Source of the DNA: Quercus robur
Lineage: Eukaryota; Streptophyta; Magnoliopsida; Fagales; Fagaceae
Reading direction: 5' to 3'
Length of the DNA: 64,000 nt
Assembly (NCBI RefSeq): GCF_932294415.1
Contig: NC_065536.1
Span: forward strand, 49,600,354-49,664,353
The translations under genes and the position numbers were made by a program. The notes below the pieces were generated by a model, which was not told where the DNA came from, made no database searches, and saw only the letters and a program-made list of their open reading frames with translations. Shown here one piece after another: positions 26,400 through 36,642 of this stretch (positions are counted from its first letter, which is position 1; each line of letters opens with the position of its first letter).

Positions 26400-26712
26400 A
26401 AGGTTAGGTTGGAGCCTAAGACTGAGAATTTGAGAGGGAAAAACTACTGTTTGTTCTGCAGGATTAGAGTATGGAAAAAAAAATATGTGGCTAAGTGTAA
26501 AAGAGAAGAGAAAAATGGTTGATGGGAACCTGAAAATCTGAGATTGAGAGGGAAACACTACTAATTGTTCAGTAGGATTAGGGTTTGGAAGAAACATTAT
26601 GTGGCTGACTAAGAGCAAAAAAAGAAGAGAAAAATGGTTAGGTGAGAGCCTGAGATTGAGAGGGAAAAACTAATGTTTGTTCGGCGGGATCAGGGTTTGG
26701 AAGAGAAATGAA
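26400..26712. repeat. Tandem repeat of about 118 bp, 2.7 copies
   Basis: Units start near 26400, 26515 and 26634. Each has a GAGCCTGAGA-like start, then TTGAGAGGGAAAAACTA, TTGTTC, GGATTAGGGTTTGGAAG, and a GAAGAGAAAAATGGTT end. They lie in the 5' part of the hAT element and could be subterminal transposase-binding repeats. Confidence 0.7.
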
Positions 26713-27718
26713 GGCAGCTGTCTAGCTGATGAATGATGACTGAGTTCTGCAGTCTTGAGAGTAGCAGAAGTCTAAAGAGTAAAGATGAGAAATGAGAGCA
26801 GCTGAGTAGGAGGAAAGACGTCTGTGGCTGAGATCATAAGAGGAAAAAAATATTTTGCACAGCGACTGACTCTATCAATGACAGGTATCCTTTTTTTTAT
26901 TATTTTTTTTTTTTTCAAAAAACGCAAGTGGCATGACTGTAACACACTAACCCATACGGCCACAACAATTTTTTTTATTTTTTTAATATATTTTTTTCAA
27001 AAAATGCAAGTGGGAGACACTTACTTGGACAAGACCACTCAAAGTCTTAGACTTTCCTCCTAACACACACATTTCTTGACTACTCCTCCTGACTTTTTTA
27101 TTCAAAAATTTCTTTTAATAAGGACAACCTCGTTAGTCGTTCACTCGTTCTTAGCGTTCTTTTTTTTCTTTTTTTTTAAATTCTGACTCTAAAATGACGC
27201 CGTTTTGAACCTGATAGTAAAATTTTAAAATTGTTCCAAAACGGCGTTGTTTTGAATCAGATTTAAAGAAAAAAAAAATTAAATGAAACGGCGTCATTCT
27301 AACTTCCTTCTTCTTCCTTTGCTTCTCTCAAACCTCAATTTCATGCCAAACTGGTACTCTCTCTCTCTCTCCCTCTCAATTTCTTTTATTTTAAAACTGA
27401 TGAATGATTATATATTATATATGTATAAGTTAAATATATATATCGGTTCGGTTCGGTTTCTCTTCAGTTTGCAGATCTTGCTGCCGACCACCGCACCGGC
27501 CGACTTCGGTAACGGAAAAAGCCTACTATCATCGCACCGGGAACCTTCGGTGGAGCTTTCAGCTGTCGGATCAGCGTGGTTTCGGGCAGTTTTGTTGGCG
27601 CCGATGAATTCTTGAACAGGCTTAACCATCATCATCCCAGGTATTGCAACTTGTATTTATATAATTTTTGTTTTTGCTATACCATACATTGGCTTGACTG
27701 TGGTCTTCATTTTGTAGC

Positions 27719-28270
27719 CTACAAGTGGTGTTGTTGGTGTGGCTGGTGTAGCTAGTCAAAGAAATGGTGAAGGTTCTGTTGTGGATACTAGAGGAAATGG
27801 CAATATATTAAGAGAAGCAAAATTTCAACCAATAGGCAAAAAGGGCAGTACATCAAAACTAGCCAAGTTTCAACTAATAGGTAGGAATGCCAGTATATCA
27901 AGACTAGCAAAATAGAAGGAAACTAGACCAGATGTTTTTTTTTTTTTTTTTTTTTGGTCCACAAACCTAGTGTAATTAGTAGTTAAAATGATCAAGTACC
28001 AAAAATAATGTTTTACGCTTTGGTTGGAAGATGTGCATGTTTGTCTTTTGTCAAACAATATTTATATATTGGTTGTAAGCCTATTATCAAGGTGGCATAC
28101 AAAAAACAATGAATGCCTAGTAGAAAGGTTGTAATATTTTGGTTGTGAATTGTTGTGACTGGTTTTGGCATGTGCCATTTATAACAGAATTATTGTGTTG
28201 TCTTGATTCTTATTGACATTTTTGCTTTCTTGAGATTGTTACTATCTTAGTATGTATTGCACTCTGACAA
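27719..28270 (+). pseudogene. Mutator transposase C-terminal exon remnant
   Basis: After an acceptor-like TTTTGTAG ending at 27718, a frame reads a Gly/Val/Ser-rich segment. Two similar segments ending FQPIGKKGSTSK and FQLIGRNASISRLAK follow, then a stop near 27914. Mutator-like transposases of trees often end in such low-complexity tails. It fits as the continuation of the tail that stops near 21970. The remaining sequence to 28270 is AT-rich without a clear terminal repeat. Confidence 0.5.
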
Positions 28271-28274
28271 AATT

Positions 28275-28996
28275 TGTTGGATATATTTCAACAATTTACT
28301 TTTGTGATTGAGCGAAAATGAACAACATACAGATCTAATTATAAGCAATAATAGAAATAGATATGATAGGTAAAAACAATAAATAGATTTTGCATATATA
28401 AGAAGAAATCTGCAAAATAATTAAAAACTCATAGACCAAATGCGTGAAAGATGAATGATATAGATCAAGTCTTGTGTTTGACATAATCTCCTTAAAGCAG
28501 ATTTCACCCCTCACACAATCTGTGATGCTTTGAGACTCACGGACGTTTGCCTCCCAAGATAAAATAATCTACAACACGGAGAAGAAGCACACAAGGTCTG
28601 TGCTCTACGAACTAATCTATGTCTCTTCTCTCTCTTTGACTCAAATGTTAATGCACAAAATATTCTCTCTAGGAGAGTTTCTCAAAAGTTATTTTTCATT
28701 AACAAGGGACTATGAATATATACGTTACTGAACAGACATACTGTTTTAGAAATAACTAATGTATACAAATTTACTGACTCAAAAAATAAAATAATAAAAT
28801 ATTATTATTATTTGAACAAGAAGGCCTAGTCCACACATGCCTAAAGCCCAACCCAATGTCCAACCCATGAGCATATAAACTCATATTCTCTATCATTTCC
28901 TATATGGGACTCAAGAATTCTCACCACTTCTATATCATGTTCAAGTTGACACATTAGGAGTTAATTTCTTATTCATTCTATAATATTTTTCTAACA
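28275..28996 (-). repeat. Downstream (3') LTR of the copia element
   Basis: It starts TGTTGGATAT and ends TTTCTAACA on the plus strand and is preceded by AAATT. It is homologous end to end to 34039-34761. Confidence 0.9.
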
Positions 28997-31900
28997 ATCC
29001 CCTACATGAATGGAAGTTGATAAAGCACAATGCAAATGATAATGCAAACACAATGAAGGTAGAAGAAAAGTTACTGTATCAGGAGAAGTAGCTTTTGGCG
29101 TTGAACTTTCCTTTGTGAAAGACTATTTGATATACTAGCTATTCAGTGAACATGATGTCTTGAACTATTCAGTCGTTTGTGTATACCAAGACAATAGAAT
29201 TCACACAGCTCCTTTTCGAACACAATTCATTCTTATGGTTTTGTTCATATCGACACTGAACATATCCTGGTATATTCATGAAGTGCTCTAGAGAATTCAG
29301 TCTTAAAACTCTCATGGAAGCGGCCCACTTCACACTTATATAGGTGACTCTTTTTAAGAATATCCTAATGTACCCCACTTGGATTTCCAAGAATTAAGAA
29401 TCATTAAAAGCAAATTTTACCCTGAATATCGCTTACAGGCATCACTATTTCATCATAGGAATGAGTAGAAGGTGTTATCTCCATAGTAATAAAACTAATC
29501 TCCATAATTTGGTTGTCCTTTTGAACCTAGATCTTGGGATCTCCAGTCAGCTAGGTTGGGTTGCCATCCCGGAGACTTTTAGGTCATAGGTTTTAACTCC
29601 ATTCCCCTCGATGAGTAGTTTACTTGCTCTCTACTCAAGCCTTTCGTTAACGAATCTGCTATATTCTCTTTCGACTTTTTGAAGTCAATGAAAATAATTC
29701 CATTAGAGAGCAATTGTCTCACGGTATTATGTCTACGTCATATATGTCAAGACTTACCATTGTACATATGACTCTGTACCTTACCAATAGCTGATTTGCT
29801 ATCACAATGTATACAAATAAAAAGCACAGGTTTCATCCACATTGGCATATCGTCCAGGAAATGATGAAGCCACTCTACTTCTTCTCCTACTTTGTCCAAT
29901 GCGATAAATTCCGATTCCATTGTGGACCTAGCAATGCATGTTTGTTTAGAATACTTTCAAGATATAGCCACACCACCAAGGGTAAAGACATATCCACTCG
30001 TGGATTTTGTGTCTTTTGTGTCGGATATCCAATTAGTATCACTATACCCTTCTAGTACAGCTGGATACCGAGTGTAGTGCAATCCATAGTTTAGGGTGTA
30101 TTTCAAATACCTCAAAACCCTAACTAATGCCTTCCAATGGTCTTCCCCTAGATTACTAGTGTATCTACTCAACTTGCTAACAGAATACGCTATGTCCAGT
30201 CTTGTGCAGTTCATTATATACATAAGACTGCCTATTATTCTTGCATGCTCTAATTGAGATATTCCTTGCCTTTATTTTTAGTTAGATGTAAATTATATCT
30301 ACAGAGTTCTCACTAAACTATCATCATATTTCCTGAATTTCTCAAGAACTTTCTAAACAAATGTGATTGAGATAAGACAAGTCCATTAGATTTTCTAGAA
30401 AATTTCATTCCTAATATCGTATCTACAACACCTAAATCTTTCATGTCGAACTCACTAGTCAACATTCTCTTCGTAGCTTTAATGATATCATTATTGCTAC
30501 CTATAATAAGCATATCATCAAAATAGAGACACACAATGACATAGCCACTTGCGGTATATTTAATATACACACTTTTGTCACACTCATTGATTCTAAACCC
30601 ATTTGACATCATTGCATTGTCAAATTTCTCATGCCATTGCTTTGGAGCTTGTTATAATCCATAAAGAGATTTAACAAGCCTACGCACTTTCTTTTTTTGA
30701 CTAGGAACAATGAACCCCTTAAGTTGTTCCTTATAAATCTCCTCATTTAATTCACCATTTAAGAATGCAGTCTTTACATCCATTTGATGTATCTTTAGGT
30801 TATGCAACGCTGCAATAGCCATCAACATCTAAATGGATGTTGTTCATGTAACAGGTGAATATGTGTCAAAATAATCCACACCTTCATTTTGTTTGTAACC
30901 CTTTACAACAAGTTTTACCTTGTACTTGTCAATAAATCCATCAACTTTCAATTTCCTCTTAAATATCCATTTATAACATAGAGGTTTACAACTTGGCGGA
31001 AGATCCACTAGTTCCCATGTATGATTTTGTAAGATAGATTCAATCTCACTATTGATAGCTTCTTTCCAGAAATGTGCCTTAGGTATAGAGATAGCTTCCT
31101 TAAAACTTTAAGGTTCATCTTCTAACATATAAGTTAGAAAATTCGGACCAAACGGTTTTGACATTTTAACCCTCTTACTACATCTAGGCTCAACCTCATT
31201 CCTCTCTTCCATCAACTCTTGATCATGAGAGGTACTATACGTAGACTCAAAGTTTCTCTTAAGAGAACTTATTTTTGTGTGGATTTGTAAGGAAATATTT
31301 CTTCAAAAAATACTACTTTCCTTGATTCAATAATAGTATTCACATTCATGTCAGAAATGTCAGATTTATGAATTAGAAACCAATATGCATTGCTATTATG
31401 AGCATAACCAATGAAAACACAATCCATTGATTTGACCCTATCTTTATCCTTTTAGGAATAGGGATAGCCACCTTTGCTAGACACCCCCACACCTTTAAGA
31501 ATTGATAGGAATGCATTTTACCTTTCCATAATTCATATGGTGTCTTTTTGGTTTTCTTTCTAGGCAATTTACTAAGAATATAATTGTTGGAAAGAATAGC
31601 TCCCCCCCACAAGTTCTACGGCAAACGAGAACTTATCAACATCGTATTCATCATATCCTTCAAGGTTCTATTTTTCCTTTCAGTAACTCCATTTTGCTGA
31701 GATGAATAAGGTATAGTGGTTTGATGAACAATACCATGCTGTAAACATAACTCACCAAAAGGTGATTCATATTCCCCACCTCTATCGCTCCTTAGAACCT
31801 TAATCTTTTTGTTGAATTGATTCTCAACCTCATTCTTATAATGAATGAATGTCTCAATTGCCTCATCCTTGCTCCTTAATAAGTACACATAGCATCTAGT

Positions 31901-32133
31901 GGAATCATCTATGAAAGTGATGAAATATTTCTTACCACCTCTAGTTTGTACAAATTTCAAGTCACATACATTACTATGTATTAAATCTAGAGGTTCAATT
32001 CTTCTTTCAACTGATACAAAAGATGCCCTGGTCATCTTAGCTTCCACACAAGTTTCACACTTATAATCAAAATCAATTTCAAATTTAGGTAGTGATTTTA
32101 AATTGATCAATCTATGTAAAGTATGATAATTAA

Positions 32134-32825
32134 GGCTGTGTTTGGTTGCTGGAAAACGTTTTCCGGAAAATACATATTTTCCGGAAATGCTAATTTCCGG
32201 AAAAGGAAAATGTTTTCATGGTGTTTGGTTGCACTTCAAAAAATTTTCCGGAAAATATTTTCTGTTGTTTGGAAAAGAAAGGAAAACACAAATTCAGAAA
32301 AACACAACCCACAACCCAGGAAAAAATCGCGATCCACGGCGACAAATTCAGTCCGACGACCGCGCCGTCGATCGTGATCCACGGCGCGATTGCGATCCGA
32401 GATCGCGATCCACGGCGCGATCGCGATCGACGCGGCGAGATCGCGATCTCGCGAAGCACTGCGCCGATCGCGATCGACGCGGCGAGATCGCGATCTCGCG
32501 AAGCACAGCGCGATCGCGATCGACACGGCGAGATTGCGATCGACGCTTAGCAATCGGCGGCGCGGACTGGAGCTCGACTGGGTTCGCCGGCAATCATCAG
32601 ACTGGACTGGAGCTCGCCTTCCTCACGCGCGCTGGCTCTCTCCCTTTTTCCGGAATTCATTTGAAGTGAATATAGGAACGAAAATTCATTTCCGTGGTCA
32701 AAGCCTTTTTTTTTCAGTCAACGGATTTTAATTTCCGGAAAATAGAATTTTCCGGACCAACCAAACACACCTATTTTCCGGAAAATCATTTCCGGATTTA
32801 CTTTGAAGTCGATTCAAACGCACCC
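32134..32825. mobile_element. Tourist-type MITE inside the copia pol region
   Basis: The flanks are TAA at 32131-32133 and 32826-32828. The left end is GGCTGTGTTTGG and the right end in reverse complement is GGGTGCGTTTGA. TTTTCCGGAAAAT palindromes lie in both subterminal regions. Taking out the element and one TAA gives an uninterrupted copia frame, so the boundaries are exact. It inserted after the retrotransposon. Its centre holds a GC-rich repeat, listed separately. Confidence 0.88.
32330..32560. repeat. GC-rich GATCGC tandem repeat
   Basis: A unit of about 57 bp made of GCGATCGCGATCGACGCGGC and GAGATCGCGATCTCGCGAAGC is repeated about two and a half times. It is CpG-dense and self-complementary in an otherwise AT-rich region. 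Both strands show Arg-rich open frames, which follow from the repeat and are unlikely to be genes. Confidence 0.8.
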
Positions 32826-34038
32826 TAACATGACCCAATCTACCATGCCAAACATTAGATGACTCAACCATGTAAACAGAAGATATACTCTTATTATTAT
32901 CAATAATAGGAAATACAATCATTACATTCATCTTAAACAAGTCATTACTCAAATATCCTTCGCCCACATACATTCCACTCTTAAAGAGTGAAAATTTATC
33001 AGACTCAAAAACCAACTTAAAACCATTCTTACTTAATAATGAGCCAGATACAGGGTTTTTATGAATGTCTGGCACATGCAGTACATCCTTCAAAGTAAGA
33101 TACTTGCCCATAGTCATCTTTAGCACAACCTTTCCATTTCCTTCAACCTTAGAGGTTGAGGAATTACCCATGAAAATTTTTTCTCCATCACTCATAGGAT
33201 TATATGTAGAAAACATTTTCTTTTTTGAGCATACATAGCGAGTAGCCCCAGTGTCCACCCACCATTCCTTGGTATTTCCTCTTACCAAGTTCACTTCAAA
33301 ACCCACCATAGAAAGATTCATGTTGGTTTAAGCCACAACAAGATTCACAACAATTTTGTTTGATATCTGTGTTAAACAAAATCAAATTGAATCCTCAAAA
33401 CCAACCAAGTTTAAGAAAGATATATAAATATTAACTTTCAAACAATGTTGTTGTGAAATATCAGAAGACACAAATTGGTAGTTTACAATACATGTATACC
33501 ACACAATACCAACAAAACAATATCTAAAAGATTAAATAAAAATAAAATTAGCACAATATATCAAAGATTCATGCTGATACATTCAAGCACTACAATCACA
33601 AAGATTCAAAGTTGTTTATATATCAATAGCCAATAATATAATAAAATATTATGCTATTAATAAATTTAAATCAACGAATCAAAATGAATAGTATAAACAA
33701 AACCCTTTAAGATTTTCAAACCGAATAAGTGGTACAAACAACTTTTTGCAAACAACCTTTTATATATAAAAAGGCACTAGAGAAGTATATGTAATATAGG
33801 CAACAAAATTATATTATTGAACTCAATCAAAATTGTTTTTGAATCTAGAGCCAAACGGATAAGTTTTGAAAAAGATCTACAATGATTTATAAAATAACAA
33901 CACGTCCAAGAGTCTGGCCAAACAAAAGTTCTTTTGAAACCGTCAGTCAAATTTTTTTTTTTTTTTTAAATTCCACTTTATATCAACGCAAACTCTATCA
34001 CAAAAATAAATTATGAAATCATAAAATTTGCTTTAAGA

Positions 34039-34761
34039 TGTTTGTATATAATTTAACAATTTTCTTTTGTGATTGTGCAAAAAGGAACAACATACAAACC
34101 TAATTATAAGCAATAACACAAATAAATATGATAAGCAAAAACAATAAGTAGATACTGCATATATGAGTAGAAATCTACAAAATAATTAAAAATTCACAGA
34201 CCAAATGCATGAAGGATGAATGATACATATCAAGTCTTGTGTTTGACGCAATCTCCTTAAAGCAGATTTTACCCCTCACACAATCTGTGATTCTTTGAGA
34301 CTCACGGACGTTTACCTCCTAGGATAAAATGATCTATAGCACAGAGAAAAAGCACACAAGGTCAGTGCTCTACAAACTAATCTATATCTCTTTCTCTCTC
34401 TTTGACTCAAATGCTAATGCACAAAATATTTTCTCTTTGGGAAAGTTTCTCAAAAGTTATTTTCATGAATGAGAGACAATGAATATATACGTTACTGAAC
34501 AGACACATTGATTCAGAAATAACTGCTATAAACAAATTTACTGACTCAAAATAAAATAATAAAATATTATTATTATTTGGACAAGAGGGCCTAGTCCACA
34601 CATGCCTAAAGTCCAACCCAATGTCCAACCCATGAGCATATAAACTCATATTCTCTATCATTTCCTATGTAAGACTCAAGGATTCTCACCACTTCAATAT
34701 CATATTCAAGTTGACACATTAAAAGTCAATTTCTTATTCACTCCAAAATATTTTTCTAACA
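34039..34761 (-). repeat. Upstream (5') LTR of the copia element
   Basis: It starts TGTTTGTATA and ends TTTCTAACA on the plus strand and is followed by AAATT. No standard initiator-Met primer-binding site adjoins its inner edge. Confidence 0.88.
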
Positions 34762-34959
34762 AAATTTACCTTTTGTGGTTATGTTAGTTGAGTGTCATCA
34801 ATTTACAAATACCAACAATATATTACCAACAACCAAATCAAGTGGTTCTATTAACAAAGTTGTTATATTACAAAATAACTTACAAAATGACCATCTGAGC
34901 ATTCAACTTACAAACAAACAACATTACAAACACACAACCATCATGCTAGACTCAATCTC

Positions 34960-35557
34960 TTAACTCTGTTTGTTGATTAAGGCAAAACACAAAACCAACA
35001 TTACAAACATAAGAATCCCCATAACACCACTAGTGCAAGCTTGCACAATCTCTCATTCTCTCTTGCCCTCATTGCTTTCTCCCTAACTTCTACATACAGT
35101 TCGTGAGCTTTTCTTTCCCTCTCAATAGCTTTTTCTTTCATTTCCCTAGCTGACCTTTCCCTCTAAGTTGCAAGCTGCAGTTCATTCTCAAGCATATTAA
35201 TCCTTTAAATGACAAGTGGGGCAGTTTCATTCCCACGTTTACAAGTATGGGTATCCACCCACTGAAAGAAACCACGTTTGGGACTAATCTGAGAATTGAT
35301 TTTACACCCACAAAGTTTAGAACATGTTTTTTTACAGTTCACAATCCATCACTATTAACCATTAACATACAATTCAAATCAAAAAGAAATAAAAAATTGC
35401 TGCTTACCTTAAATTGGCTACAAACCAGAAATCTCCTTCCAAAGTTACTAAGTTTCAAACTTGTTTGCAAGATACAAGTCTCATGGGTACATAAATGCCC
35501 TTCTGAAGCACAGTAAAAATGACTTATTGTAGAACAAGTGACACTCAATGAAGACAT
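34960..35557 (-). pseudogene. GRF-type zinc-finger protein gene, broken
   Basis: The first exon (35557-35408) contains a Cys-rich start and the GRF core NFGRRFLVCSQF. It ends at a GTAAGC donor. The second exon (35288-34960) begins after a CAG acceptor and continues in frame with RGFFQWVD. A charged helix rich in Glu, Arg and Lys follows, then a hydrophobic C-terminal segment (residues like VVMGILMFVMLVL) and a stop. Two in-frame stops interrupt the second exon. An Arg stands where the family has the Cys of CGFFQW. Small GRF-finger proteins with a C-terminal membrane segment are common in plants and often linked to transposons. It converges with the Mutator transposase, as mudrB does with mudrA, but a link is only inferred. 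Confidence 0.65.
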
Positions 35558-36642
35558 TGCATAAGTCTCATGGGTACATACATTGTTGCCTCCCTCTTCT
35601 TGTCTCCTTGTTCTTCTTTTCTCCTATCTCTCCTCCCTTTTTGTCTCATCTCTCTCTCTCTTTTGGTTCCTTGATTTTTTTTTTATTGCAAACATTTTCG
35701 AACCAGTTGACCATGTAGCAATCAAGTCTAATTCCAAACAGATATGGTATTGAAACATTTTCACACCTATCTATACAACCAAGTAGTGCAATAGCCGGTG
35801 ATGTTGCTACTTGCTTTCTGCTAATCCATATATTAGCAAAAGAAAGAAAGCAATTCACATTACAAATTGCACAGCCATTTAATTTTTGTGTGTCTTTTAC
35901 AGTTTAACAAAGCAAACCATATACCTAGCCTTCATAGATTGGCAATGGTTGTCCATTGTATGGGTATAGTTGTTCTGATTTTGGTATGGGTATATGGATG
36001 TTTTGATTTGGGTATGGGTATGGGTATATAGCCGTTTTGATTTGTTCCAATTTGGGTGTGGGTATGTGGTTATTCCGATTTATTTCGATTTGGGTGTGGT
36101 GATGTGATTGTTATGATTTGTTTCGATGGGTTTGTGGTTGGTATTGGAGTGGTGGATGGATTTGTTGTTTTGGGTTTGTGGTGGGTGGTGGATAAGTTTG
36201 TGGCAGATTCCAGTGGTGTTTGATGATCGTAGAGTGGTAGTGGTGTGGTTGTTGATAGTTTCAGTGGTTGGATTGATTTGGGTTTGGCTAGTGGGTGGTG
36301 GAGGAGCTGGGTTTAGGTTTGGGTGATGGGAGTGGATGAGAAAAGGAGAGATAAAGAGGAAGAGAGAGGAGAGATAAAGTAGTGTTTATATTATTTTATT
36401 TGGTAGTTTATATTATTTTATTGAGTTGTATATAAAAATAAGCACTGAGATATTGGGTATATTGTAAAATGAGTTGGTAAAATAGATAAAGTGGTATCTA
36501 ATGATGCAAAATAGGTTTTTTTTTTTTCTTTTTTTTTTTTTTAATTTTGCATCTCTGGATGCTAGTGCTCTAAGGATGAAAAAAAATTTGGGTTTCCATA
36601 CTCGAATGTTGCATGATTTTAAGGGTCTAAGTGGTAAAATAG
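35558..36642. repeat. Spacer with GGGTATGG-type repeats and MITE-like end
   Basis: From about 35950 to 36320 the sequence repeats GATTTGGGTATGGGTATG and related G/T-rich words. From 36400 to 36580 it matches 56990-57110 (TTATATTATTTTATT, TTGGGTGTTTTGTGAATTGAG-like), suggesting two copies of one repeat family. A T run lies at 36519-36542. No gene is seen. Confidence 0.5.

Larger units (their letters stand above)
21971..27600 (-). mobile_element. Large hAT element inserted in the Mutator-like element
   Basis: The left end near 21975 reads AGGGTGTACACGGTTCGGTT. GCGGTTCGGTGTGG-like subterminal repeats continue to about 22140, which is typical of plant hAT termini. The transposase lies on the minus strand (25450-23290). 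The right side holds ACGGCGTC/GACGCCGT palindromic pieces at 27197-27296 and CGGTTCGGTTCGG near 27443. I could not find a matching terminal repeat or 8-bp duplication. The right limit is inferred from where Mutator tail sequence resumes. Confidence 0.6.
29579..33321 (-). pseudogene. Copia pol polyprotein, degenerate
   Basis: Read leftwards: the protease region contains [10 protein letters not shown] (33321 onward). The GAG-pre-integrase HH-CC region contains WHGRLGH and later YKCETC, and a MITE separates the two halves. The integrase core spans 32110-31616. Its first catalytic position reads HSN where HSD is usual, while SDRGGEY and TERKNRT keep the second Asp and the Glu. The reverse transcriptase has the metal-binding YFDDM near 30530. 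The RNase H part is at 30223-29579. Several frameshifts and stops separate these pieces. The protein would process itself, copy RNA into DNA and insert it; this copy is inactive. I give no repaired sequence. Confidence 0.9.
28275..34761 (-). mobile_element. Ty1/copia LTR retrotransposon, full length but dead
   Basis: Two LTRs (28275-28996 and 34039-34761, about 722 bp each) share TG...CA ends and are alike along their whole length, differing at very roughly one position in ten by eye. A 5-bp target duplication AAATT flanks the element at 28270-28274 and 34762-34766. Coding runs right to left: aspartic protease, integrase, reverse transcriptase, RNase H. This order (integrase before reverse transcriptase) defines Ty1/copia. 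A purine tract (GGGGAT) sits just before the downstream LTR on the minus strand. Gag is not recognisable between 33322 and 34038. Confidence 0.93.

Noticed and set aside
32142-32731. Long Arg-rich open frames on both strands
   Set aside because: They are produced by GATCGC repeats within a MITE and have no gene structure.
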